In this document: positions 1 to 5,511 of the stretch, piece after piece
How the letters are laid out: every line of letters starts with the position of its first letter
How positions within the stretch are numbered: the first letter of the stretch is position 1
Assembly (NCBI GenBank): GCA_964535025.1
Contig: CAZHRW010000132.1
Span: forward strand, 1-13,890
From: JAAYZK01 sp964535025
GTDB taxonomy: Bacteria; Planctomycetota; Phycisphaerae; SM23-33; FEN-1343
Direction: 5' to 3'
Length of the DNA: 13,890 nucleotides
The notes under the pieces: model-generated
Told to the model about the DNA's origin: nothing
Databases searched by the model: none
What the model saw: the letters and a program-made list of their open reading frames with translations, nothing else
Program-made: the position numbers and the translations under genes

Positions 1-234
1 ACGCCGGCGCCCGCTGAGCAAGCCGCGCCCCCACCGGCGCCGGCACCCGCTGAGCAAGCCGCGCCCCCACCGGCGCCGGCACCCGCGGCGGCGCCGTCCG
101 AGCAGGCCGAACCGAAGCCTCCGGCCGAGACGGCCGAGACGGCCGAGCCCAAACCGGCCCCGCGGCCGCCCGCCGGCGAAAGCGAGGCCGACGGCGGTGC
201 CGCCCCCGCGCAGGCCGCCGAAGAATCGAAGTAG
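1..234 (+). CDS. rpsB: C-terminal tail of probable 30S ribosomal protein S2 (partial)
   Basis: An open frame enters from the left edge and stops with TAG at 232-234, giving 77 residues. The segment is almost entirely Ala, Pro, Glu, Gln and Lys and looks like a disordered extension, not a folded domain. Two perfect 36-bp copies (13-48 and 49-84) encode a 12-residue unit containing AEQAAPPP. The assignment to S2 rests on gene order, since rpsB-tsf-pyrH-frr is a very conserved bacterial operon and this frame ends 57 nt before tsf. The folded S2 core lies outside the window, so I cannot confirm it from sequence. Long charged or Ala/Pro-rich S2 tails occur in some high-GC lineages. Another protein with such a tail remains possible. 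Confidence 0.6.
   Translation, partial: TPAPAEQAAPPPAPAPAEQAAPPPAPAPAAAPSEQAEPKPPAETAETAEPKPAPRPPAGESEADGGAAPAQAAEESK
13..84 (+). repeat. Two perfect 36-bp tandem repeats in the rpsB-like tail
   Basis: Positions 13-48 and 49-84 are identical and in frame, adding 12 residues per copy. A partial, diverged copy precedes them at the window edge. The repeat preserves the reading frame, as expected for length variation in a disordered protein tail. Confidence 0.85.
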
Positions 235-291
235 AAGACGACCGACTGGCGCTGCCGACCGGGGCGTGCGTGACATAGAACGGGAGATTCC

Positions 292-1107
292 ATGGCTGAG
301 ATTACCGCTGCGATGGTGAAGGCCCTCCGTGAAGCCACGGGCCAGGGCATGATGGAATGCAAGAAGGCGCTGCAGGAGACCGACGGCGACAGCCAGGCGG
401 CGATGGATCTGCTGCGCAGCCGGGGCAAGGTCAAGGCCGAGAAGAAGGCCAGCCGTGCGACCAGCGAGGGCCTCGTCGAACTGTACGTGGCCGCCGACGG
501 CTCGTCGGCGACGATGGTGGAGGTCGTCTGCGAGACCGACTTCTGCGCCCGCAACGAGGAGTTCCGCACGATGGTCTCCGACGTGGCGGGCCTGGCCGCC
601 GAGATGCCCGAGGGCGACATCGTCGCCACCGACGAGATCAACGCCCGCGTGCAGCAGGCCTTCGCGAAGATCGGCGAGAACATGCGGTTCACCCGCGGGA
701 CGAAGCTCGCCGGCGCGACCGTCGGCGCTTACAAGCACCACAACAACAAGGTCGGCGTCGTGCTCGCCCTGGACGGGGAGCTCGACGAGCAGACCGTCAA
801 CGAGCTGTGCATGCACATCGCCTTCCACAACCCGATGGGCGTGACCGTCGAGGACATCCCCGACGAGGTGATCGAGCACGAGAAGGCCATCGCCAAGGCC
901 CAGGCGATCGAGGAAGGCAAGCCCGAGCCGATCGCCGAGAAGATGGTCGCCGGCAAGGTCCGCAAGTTCTGCCAGCAGAACTGCCTGATCGAGCAGCCGT
1001 TCATCAAGGATGAGTCCCGCACCGTCAAGGAGGTGCTCGGCGAGGTGAACGTCATCGGCTTCGTCCGTTACGAGGTCGGCGGCGCGACAGATCCAACGGA
1101 AGCGTAA
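292..1107 (+). CDS. tsf: Translation elongation factor Ts
   Basis: EF-Ts is the guanine-nucleotide exchange factor that releases GDP from EF-Tu in the cytoplasm. The 271-residue product starts with the family N-terminal UBA-like helix bundle (ITAAMVKALREATGQGMMEC, residues 4-23). The TDF motif that contacts EF-Tu appears as CETDFCARNEEF around residues 80-91, where many homologues have TDFVA. The dimerisation/core domains follow, including MHIAFHNP near 178-185. Length is close to the E. coli protein (283). The ATG at 292 follows a GGGAG ribosome site at about 281-285. It lies 57 nt after the rpsB-like stop and 6 nt before pyrH, so it is almost certainly cotranscribed with both. Confidence 0.97.
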   Translation: MAEITAAMVKALREATGQGMMECKKALQETDGDSQAAMDLLRSRGKVKAEKKASRATSEGLVELYVAADGSSATMVEVVCETDFCARNEEFRTMVSDVAGLAAEMPEGDIVATDEINARVQQAFAKIGENMRFTRGTKLAGATVGAYKHHNNKVGVVLALDGELDEQTVNELCMHIAFHNPMGVTVEDIPDEVIEHEKAIAKAQAIEEGKPEPIAEKMVAGKVRKFCQQNCLIEQPFIKDESRTVKEVLGEVNVIGFVRYEVGGATDPTEA

Positions 1108-1113
1108 CACGTT

Positions 1114-1842
1114 ATGGCCGCTGGGGCAGCGAAGTATCGGCGGGTGGTGCTGAAGGTTTCGGGCGAAGGCCTGGCCCGCGAAGGGCACTTCGGCATCGAC
1201 GAAGCGGCCCTGGCCGTCACGGCCGGCGAAATCGCCCCCGTGGCGGCGGCGGGCGTTCAGGTGGCGCTGGTCATCGGGGGCGGCAACTTCTTCCGGGGCC
1301 GGCAGGTCGCCGACAGCGAGCGGATCGCCCGCGTGACGGCCGATACGATGGGCATGCTGGCGACGACGATGAACGCCCTGGCCCTGCGGGACTGCCTCGA
1401 AACCGCCGGCGTCGCGACGAGCCTGATGGGCACCGTGACCACCGACGCCGTCAGCGAGCCGTTCGTCGCCCGTCGCGCCGTCGAGCACCTCGACGCCGGG
1501 CGGGTCGTCCTGCTGGCCGGCGGCACGGGCCACCCGTTCTTCACGACCGACACCTGCGCCGCCCTGCGGGCCGCCGAGCTGGGCGCCGACGCGATGCTCA
1601 AGGCCACCAAGGTCGACGGCGTCTTCAGCGCCGATCCGGTCACCTGCCCGGAGGCGGAGCGATTCGCGCACCTGACGTATCATGACATGCTGACGCGACG
1701 GCTCGGCGTGATGGACCTGACGGCCGTGGCGCTGTGCATGGACGCGGCGATCCCGGTGATCGTGTTCAAGTTCACCACGCGGGGCAACACCCTTCGCGTC
1801 GTCCGGGGCGAGGACGTCGGGACGACGATCACCGCCGAGTGA
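1114..1842 (+). CDS. pyrH: UMP kinase
   Basis: Bacterial UMP kinase phosphorylates UMP to UDP with ATP in pyrimidine nucleotide synthesis. It belongs to the amino-acid kinase fold and not to the eukaryotic NMP-kinase fold. The 242-residue protein has the expected blocks: VLKVSGEGL near the N-terminus, the nucleotide loop VIGGGNFFRG, DTMGMLATTMNALALRD, and the ATP-site segment GTGHPFFTTDTCAALRA followed by LKATKVDGVFSADP. Many homologues have Asn where this protein has His in GTGHPFF; the change is conservative in context. The start is 6 nt after the tsf stop, with a weak GGAAG ribosome site inside the tsf end, which suggests translational coupling. frr follows after 13 nt. Confidence 0.97.
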   Translation: MAAGAAKYRRVVLKVSGEGLAREGHFGIDEAALAVTAGEIAPVAAAGVQVALVIGGGNFFRGRQVADSERIARVTADTMGMLATTMNALALRDCLETAGVATSLMGTVTTDAVSEPFVARRAVEHLDAGRVVLLAGGTGHPFFTTDTCAALRAAELGADAMLKATKVDGVFSADPVTCPEAERFAHLTYHDMLTRRLGVMDLTAVALCMDAAIPVIVFKFTTRGNTLRVVRGEDVGTTITAE

Positions 1843-1855
1843 GGAGACCTGTGCG

Positions 1856-2416
1856 ATGTCGATGGACGAGATCCTGCTGACCTGCGAAGAGAAGATGGAA
1901 TCGGCCGTCTCGTACCTCCGCGAGGAACTGCGCGGGGTGCGGACCGGGCGGGCGTCGGCCGGCCTGGTCGACCACGTCAAGGTCGACTACTACGGCTCGC
2001 CGACCGACCTGCGGCAACTGGCGAGCATCGCGGTGCCTGAGCCGACGATGATCATGATCAAGCCCTTCGACCCGTCGAGCATCAAGGACATCGAAAAGGC
2101 CCTCCTCGCCGCCAACATCGGCATGACCCCCATGGTGGACGGCAAGCTGATCCGCCTGAGCGTCCCGGCCCTGTCCACCGAGCGACGCGAGCAGTTGGCC
2201 GCCCAGGTCCGCAAGATGGGCGAGTCGACCCGCGTGGTCATTCGCAACGCCCGACGCGACGCCAACAAGGTGATCGACCGCGAGCAGAAGGACAGCATCC
2301 TCACCGAGGACGACGCCGCCAAGGGCAAAGACGACGTCCAGGATCTGACGAAGAAGTACGAAGGCATCGTCACCGGGATCCTCGATGCCAAAACCGAGGA
2401 ACTCATGGAAACGTGA
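1856..2416 (+). CDS. frr: Ribosome recycling factor
   Basis: RRF acts with EF-G to split the post-termination ribosome so that subunits can be reused. The product is 186 residues, the usual length (about 185). The N-terminal helix carries the LREELRGVRTGRAS motif (residues 22-35), followed by the beta-rich head domain (VDYYGSPTDLRQLASIAVPEP) and the C-terminal helices with RVVIRNARRDANK. ATG 1856 is preceded by GAGGAG at about 1841-1846, which supports this start over the in-frame ATG two codons later. It closes the protein-coding part of the tsf-pyrH-frr operon. Unusually, a tRNA-Lys gene begins 8 nt after its stop. Confidence 0.97.
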   Translation: MSMDEILLTCEEKMESAVSYLREELRGVRTGRASAGLVDHVKVDYYGSPTDLRQLASIAVPEPTMIMIKPFDPSSIKDIEKALLAANIGMTPMVDGKLIRLSVPALSTERREQLAAQVRKMGESTRVVIRNARRDANKVIDREQKDSILTEDDAAKGKDDVQDLTKKYEGIVTGILDAKTEELMET

Positions 2417-2424
2417 CCCCCGCC

Positions 2425-2497
2425 GGGGGAGTAGCTCAGCTGGTAGAGCAACTGACTTTTAATCAGTAGGTCCGGGGTTCGAGCCCCGGCTCCCTCA
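2425..2497 (+). tRNA. tRNA-Lys(UUU)
   Basis: The cloverleaf can be drawn directly. The acceptor arm GGGGGAG pairs with CTCCCTC (one G-U pair), with discriminator A at 2497. The D arm is GCTC/GAGC. The anticodon arm is ACTGA/TCAGT around loop CTTTTAA, giving anticodon TTT (lysine). The T loop is TTCGAGC. CCA is not encoded. With a 5-nt variable loop the T stem has one G-G mismatch at position 50:64; alternatively it forms a 6-bp stem with a 6-nt loop. The gene begins 8 nt after frr with no visible promoter between, so it is probably released from the frr operon transcript by RNase P and 3' processing. Confidence 0.93.
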
Positions 2498-2514
2498 GTG
2501 CCGCTCCGCGGCAC
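2498..2514 (+). terminator. GC hairpin directly after tRNA-Lys, possible terminator
   Basis: GTGCCGC and GCGGCAC form a perfect 7-bp stem around loop TCC, starting at the base after the tRNA discriminator. No T-tract follows, so intrinsic termination is doubtful. It could instead act as a 3' processing or stability element. A very similar palindrome recurs at 2634-2650. Confidence 0.4.
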
Positions 2515-2519
2515 GAGAG

Positions 2520-2632
2520 CAGGTGAGCAGGCGATCAGGACAGCAGGAGAGAACGGACAACGGCAACAACCTTTACGGATGTTGCGCCGCCTTCTGTCAC
2601 CTGCGGTCTCCTGCTCACCTGTTGTCCTGTTC
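2520..2632. repeat. Inverted arrays of a CAGGNNNN octamer
   Basis: On the plus strand four contiguous 8-mers beginning with CAGG occupy 2520-2551 (CAGGTGAG, CAGGCGAT, CAGGACAG, CAGGAGAG). On the minus strand the same pattern recurs over 2596-2629 (CAGGACAA, CAGGTGAG, CAGGAGAC, then a 2-nt offset and CAGGTGAC). The two arrays face each other. A 12-bp perfect inverted repeat (2520-2531 with 2610-2621) lies inside them, so a single strand could fold into a long imperfect hairpin. The spacer between the arrays (about 2552-2595) shows no clear motif. The plus strand is purine-rich in the left arm and pyrimidine-rich in the right arm. No gene is evident. Confidence 0.75.
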
Positions 2633-2633
2633 A

Positions 2634-2650
2634 GTGCCGCCGGGCGGCAC
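2634..2650. repeat. 17-bp GC palindrome closing the octamer element
   Basis: GTGCCGCC and GGCGGCAC are perfect inverted 8-mers around one central G. The outer bases match the palindrome at 2498-2514 (both begin CAGTGCCGC if flanks are included), so the octamer arrays are bracketed by two related palindromes. There is no T-tract, so it is not a convincing intrinsic terminator. Confidence 0.65.
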
Positions 2651-2953
2651 TGGCTTGGCCACGCGGAACGTCGAACCGGCGGCTAGCGCACCCATGAACG
2701 CAGGGTTGCCGGCCGCAAGTATGCCTCTTCTGCGGTCGACGTGCAGTTTTTTCCTTCTCGCCCTTCGAACACCGCCGGTGCCGCAGAAACACGCATCGCC
2801 GAGCGACTGGAGGCCTCTGCGGCGGCGCAACGGCCGCGGCGGGGAACAGTTACGCGCGTATTTCTCTATGGGCACCGCATCGTCCGATCGCCTGCCCGTG
2901 ATGTGCCCTCTCCCACTCAAATGCACCCGGCCGTGATTGATGCGCAATTCTGC
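2651..2953. other. Intergenic stretch without a recognisable gene
   Basis: Several open frames cross this stretch on both strands, but none has a good ribosome site, a recognisable domain or a plausible composition. They are best read as chance frames in GC-rich DNA. I see no RNA gene here. The stretch is more mixed in composition than the flanking genes, and it leads into the promoter at 2954-2981. Confidence 0.5.
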
Positions 2954-2981
2954 TTGACCGTTTCGGTTTGCTGAGTACAAT
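2954..2981 (+). promoter_or_regulatory. Sigma-70-type promoter for the PEP-CTERM genes
   Basis: A -35 box TTGACC (2954-2959) and a -10 box TACAAT (2976-2981) are separated by 16 nt in a locally AT-richer stretch. Transcription would start near 2988, giving a leader of about 190 nt before the ATG at 3179. The leader contains GGTTTGCTG-like segments both at the promoter and about 60 nt downstream, whose meaning is unclear. Confidence 0.6.
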
Positions 2982-3164
2982 AAATGCAAACGTCTACGAT
3001 AAGGCGTATGCTACTGTGTTGGTTTGCTGGTGTTTAGCGGAGTGAACCGTTGTCGTGTGTCCCGTCTGCCTAGGCACTTGATCACGTCATCGGCCATTCG
3101 AGCCGGCCATTCCGGCCGCCTGCCGGCCCGATTGTGTTGGATATTACGGCGGCCATGGAAGTGG

Positions 3165-3171
3165 AAGGAGG
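3165..3171 (+). promoter_or_regulatory. Ribosome binding site fixing the start at 3179
   Basis: AAGGAGG lies 7 nt before ATG 3179. This near-perfect site favours 3179 over the upstream in-frame ATG at 3134, which has no such site and would put 15 polar residues before the signal peptide. Confidence 0.75.
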
Positions 3172-3178
3172 CGTCCTG

Positions 3179-3709
3179 ATGCGCGGTTTAATTGTTGCCC
3201 TTGTTGCCGTTCTGGTTGTCCCGGTGGCATGGGGCCAACCGGAGGAGGGGCTAATGGTTCCCACGCTGCCGGATGACGCCGACCCGGTGGCGGTGGGCGT
3301 CCTCGAGCAGCTTGCCGCGGGCATCCTCCCACCGGTCCCGGCCGTTCCGGACGGCCCGCCCGAGGATCTGCTGCTGGCGGATATCCCCGAACTGCCCGGG
3401 CTGCCGGGTGACGCCGGCGACATCGCCGCGGGCGTCCTCGAGCAGCTTGCCGCGGGCATCCTCCCACCGGTCCCGGCCGTCCCGGACGGCCCGCCCGAGG
3501 ATCTGCTGCTGGCGGACATCCCCGAGCTGCCCGGGCTGCCGGGTGACGCCGGCGACGTTGCCGCGGACGTCCTCGAGCAGCTTGCCGACGGCATCGTCCC
3601 GCCGACGCCATCGGTTCCGGCGGGACCGCCCACCGCGGTGCCCGAGCCCGGCATCATATCGCTGCTGGGCCTCGGCGCGCTGGCCGTGCTGCGACGCAGG
3701 AAAACGTAA
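3179..3709 (+). CDS. Small exported PEP-CTERM protein with 45-residue tandem repeats
   Basis: The 176-residue product has three parts. Residues 1-19 are a signal peptide (MRGLIVALVAVLVVPVAWG). Residues 41-152 are a tandem repeat with a 45-residue (135-bp) period: copies at 41-85 and 86-130 differ at only two residues, and a diverged partial copy follows from 131. Each unit reads VLEQLAAGILPPVPAVPDG, then an acidic PPEDLLLADIPELPGLPG stretch. The C-terminus from residue 154 is a PEP-CTERM tag: VPEP, a hydrophobic helix, then RRRKT. Such tags direct export, exosortase-type processing and surface attachment or release. No catalytic domain is visible, so the repeat region may be a structural or adhesive surface segment. 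The function is unknown. The next gene, 188 nt downstream, also has a PEP-CTERM tail. Confidence 0.85.
   Translation: MRGLIVALVAVLVVPVAWGQPEEGLMVPTLPDDADPVAVGVLEQLAAGILPPVPAVPDGPPEDLLLADIPELPGLPGDAGDIAAGVLEQLAAGILPPVPAVPDGPPEDLLLADIPELPGLPGDAGDVAADVLEQLADGIVPPTPSVPAGPPTAVPEPGIISLLGLGALAVLRRRKT
3299..3637 (+). repeat. 135-bp tandem repeat inside the PEP-CTERM gene
   Basis: The segment beginning CCTCGAGCAGCTTGCCG recurs at 3301, 3436 and 3571, an exact 135-bp spacing. The first two units are nearly identical at the DNA level; the third is shorter and more diverged. This suggests a recent in-frame duplication. Confidence 0.9.
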
Positions 3710-3768
3710 GTGACTCCTTGCGTCGGAACACGACGCCACGGGGCCCCGCCCCAACCTGAACGCACGCT

Positions 3769-3830
3769 CGGGCGGATGGCCCGGGCCTCCATTGGGGCAA
3801 GTGTCCGCCCGAACCGGCGGGCCTTGCCCC
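3769..3830 (+). other. Interleaved inverted repeats between the two PEP-CTERM genes
   Basis: CGGGCGGA (3769-3776) pairs with TCCGCCCG (3804-3811). GGGGCAAG (3794-3801) pairs with CTTGCCCC (3823-3830). The order A-B-A'-B' allows either of two exclusive hairpins or an H-type pseudoknot in the RNA. It lies 60-70 nt before the GTG start of the next gene, so it could be a terminator-like or regulatory fold. No T-tract follows either stem. Confidence 0.4.
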
Positions 3831-3884
3831 AGTGAGGCCGCTTTGTTCTACGTTTATGGTGCTGAGCGGCAACGGCCGCAAACC

Positions 3885-3893
3885 GGAGGAGGG
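3885..3893 (+). promoter_or_regulatory. Ribosome binding site fixing a GTG start at 3898
   Basis: GGAGGAGGG ends 4 nt before GTG 3898. It outweighs the upstream in-frame GTG 3832 and ATG 3856, which lack a purine-rich site and would place a polar stretch ahead of the signal peptide. Confidence 0.7.
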
Positions 3894-3897
3894 AACG

Positions 3898-5208
3898 GTG
3901 CAGACAGCCCGATATTATGGTGTTCTGGCTCTGCTGTGTCTGTCAGGATCAGTCGCGTTCGGCCTGGAGTTCTACGACTTCGGAAACCCGGGGCCGCAGG
4001 AAGAACTCCTGCGCCAGGCGATCCACCGCGGCCGCCTCGACCCCGAAGCCGAGGCCGACCGGTTGGAGTTGGACAACACGCACCCTGAAGACAGCCCCGA
4101 CGGCACCTATGACGTGGGCGAGGGCATGCAGTCTCTCGAAGCCGACAGTCAACAGGAGTACTGGTCGCGATACCAGGGCCCCAGGCAGGTCCTGGCGTGG
4201 AATGCCGCGTTGACGACCGCGGCGTGGAACCACAGCGACGATATGTACACCCATGGGTTCATCGATCACGCCACCCAGCAGTCAAGCCACGGTTATGTGA
4301 CCGGCGACCGCCCCTGGGACCGGGCGTATGCCGAAGGGTACCCCAACCACTACGTGGGCGAGAACATCCTGGCCAACACCTCGGCGGGAAGCAAGACGGG
4401 GCAGGACGCCCACGACAGCATGTTCGTTAATGCCAACCAGCTCCATCGTCCGCACCGGCGCAACCTGCTCCAAATGCGCTGGCGGGAGATCGGTGTCGGC
4501 TATGTCAGCCGCACCCCCAATCCGGACGGATGGACCGACTACTGGACGGTCAAGCTCGGCAGTGATTGGTACTGGACGGGCGAGGCCGACCCTTGGCCGG
4601 CCGTTCGGACAGCATTTGTGACCGGGGTGGCGTTTTCCGACGACGGCGACGGCGCGTACGAACCGGGCGAGGAGTTGCCGGACATGCACGTGACGGCTTC
4701 GGTAAACGGGTCGCCACTGAAATACGGGGCCGTCACGGCCGACGGGGGCGGTTACAGCCTTCCCCTCATCGACGCGGCCGGGAATCCTGTCGCCGCCGGG
4801 TCGATGGTCCGCATCGCATTCTTCGATCCCGCCACGCGGCAGTACAGCGTCTGCGAACGGACGATCGCGACGGCCGAGATCTACGGTGAGGACGAGTTCG
4901 ATGCGGGCGCGATCGTGCAGACGGAGCGGCTGAACATCGGCGCCGACGTTCTGGCGTCGAGCCTTGAACCCGCGACACCCGGCGACTGCGACCTGGACGG
5001 CGACGTCGACCTGGACGACTTCGCATGCCTGAAGCAGAACTTCCAAAGCGGGATGACGTGGACCGAAGCCGATTTCGACCTCGACGGCGACGTGGATCTG
5101 GACGATTTCGCCACCCTCAAACGAAACTTCGGCGCCGCTGCCGTACCCGAGCCGGCCACGCTGGCCCTACTTTCGTTGGGTGGCGTCGCCGTGCTTCGTC
5201 GTCGTTGA
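3898..5208 (+). CDS. Exported CAP-domain protein with Cna-B-like segment, dockerin and PEP-CTERM
   Basis: The 436-residue protein, read from GTG 3898, has a clear modular order. Residues 1-22 are a signal peptide. Residues about 95-222 are a CAP/SCP (YkwD-type) domain with the hallmark motifs DHAT (His124), VGENI (Glu155), HRPHRRNLL (His186) and WREIGVGYV. Residues about 240-335 resemble a Cna-B/SdrD-like beta-sandwich (VTGVAFSDDGDGAYEPGEEL). Residues about 360-410 are a dockerin-like pair of calcium loops, both containing DLDGDVDLDDF. Residues 416-436 are a PEP-CTERM tag (VPEPATLALL, hydrophobic stretch, RRR). CAP domains bind or modify extracellular targets; enzymatic activity is unproven for most bacterial ones. 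Dockerins bind cohesins or help pack surface proteins. A surface or matrix protein is likely; the substrate is unknown. Confidence 0.88.
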   Translation: MQTARYYGVLALLCLSGSVAFGLEFYDFGNPGPQEELLRQAIHRGRLDPEAEADRLELDNTHPEDSPDGTYDVGEGMQSLEADSQQEYWSRYQGPRQVLAWNAALTTAAWNHSDDMYTHGFIDHATQQSSHGYVTGDRPWDRAYAEGYPNHYVGENILANTSAGSKTGQDAHDSMFVNANQLHRPHRRNLLQMRWREIGVGYVSRTPNPDGWTDYWTVKLGSDWYWTGEADPWPAVRTAFVTGVAFSDDGDGAYEPGEELPDMHVTASVNGSPLKYGAVTADGGGYSLPLIDAAGNPVAAGSMVRIAFFDPATRQYSVCERTIATAEIYGEDEFDAGAIVQTERLNIGADVLASSLEPATPGDCDLDGDVDLDDFACLKQNFQSGMTWTEADFDLDGDVDLDDFATLKRNFGAAAVPEPATLALLSLGGVAVLRRR

Positions 5209-5226
5209 GTCCGAGCCAGTTAACGC

Positions 5227-5246
5227 GGGGCCGGGCGACCGGCCCC
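5227..5246 (+). terminator. Strong GC hairpin after the CAP gene
   Basis: GGGGCCGG and CCGGCCCC form a perfect 8-bp stem with loop GCGA, 19 nt after the stop at 5208. The following bases (GAGGGGTCTTCG) are not a real T-tract, so it is a probable but imperfect terminator. Confidence 0.5.
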
Positions 5247-5403
5247 GAGGGGTCTTCGCACGGCCCGCTCGAATGCGCCGCCCGACCGGCCGCCGGACAA
5301 AACCCACATCATAAGCAAGCCGACACCCTCAACCTGACGATCAATCATCGGGATCGTCGGTGCATCAAGAGGTTGGTTCGCGGAGGCTCATTTTATCGGA
5401 ACG
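5247..5403. other. Gap before the C1 cluster, with a small hairpin
   Basis: No gene is visible in the non-coding interval 5209-5511. Besides the GC hairpin before it and the promoter after it, this part holds an inverted repeat GACGATC/GATCGTC (5336-5342 with 5352-5358, 9-nt loop). It could be a second terminator stem or a DNA-binding site. I looked for a cobalamin riboswitch, given the methyltransferase downstream, and could not make one out. Confidence 0.4.
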
Positions 5404-5412
5404 TGTTATATT
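5404..5412 (+). promoter_or_regulatory. Extended -10 promoter for the C1/Etf cluster
   Basis: TG-T-TATATT matches the extended -10 pattern TGn-TATAAT at five of six core positions and lies in an AT-rich island. No good -35 box is found at the right spacing, which fits an extended -10 or activator-dependent promoter. The start would be near 5419, about 90 nt before the ATG at 5512. Confidence 0.5.
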
Positions 5413-5413
5413 T

Positions 5414-5427
5414 GTGATCTGTATCAC
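5414..5427. promoter_or_regulatory. CRP/FNR-type palindrome GTGAT-N4-ATCAC
   Basis: GTGATctgtATCAC is a perfect 5+5 palindrome with 4-nt spacing, the spacing and core of CRP/FNR-superfamily sites (CRP: TGTGA-N6-TCACA; FNR: TTGAT-N4-ATCAA). One outer base also matches CRP (TGTGA). It sits directly after the -10 box, over the predicted transcription start. A protein bound there would more likely repress than activate this promoter. The regulator is not identified. Confidence 0.5.
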
Positions 5428-5511
5428 CGTTCTGCGCGGCCTGCAGGCGTATAAGCGAGCGCCACAGGTTCAAGGCGACTGGAGATTGACATCGCTGACC
5501 GGGAGAACAGC

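Noticed and set aside
1990..2514. Minus-strand frame across frr and the tRNA-Lys
   Set aside because: Its first residues (GARTPDLLIKSQLLYQLSY) are simply the antisense translation of a tRNA gene, a well-known annotation artefact.
2520..2629. Octamer arrays considered as a CRISPR array
   Set aside because: The unit is only 8 nt, with 4 variable bases and no unique spacers of 25-40 nt, and the two halves are in opposite orientation. No cas gene is near.
2523..2989. Several short overlapping frames in the gap after tRNA-Lys, on both strands
   Set aside because: They have no ribosome site and no domain, and they overlap the octamer element and the promoter.
3832..3897. Upstream GTG 3832 and ATG 3856 as starts of the CAP gene
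   Set aside because: They lack ribosome sites and would place polar residues before the signal peptide; GTG 3898 has GGAGGAGGG.
5486..5491. Perfect TTGACA
   Set aside because: It lies 20 nt before the methyltransferase ATG, so its -10 box would fall on the start codon. No -10 box is seen there.
5404..5511. Possible cobalamin riboswitch upstream of the corrinoid-type methyltransferase
   Set aside because: I could not find a B12-box-like core or the required helices in the roughly 90-nt leader.
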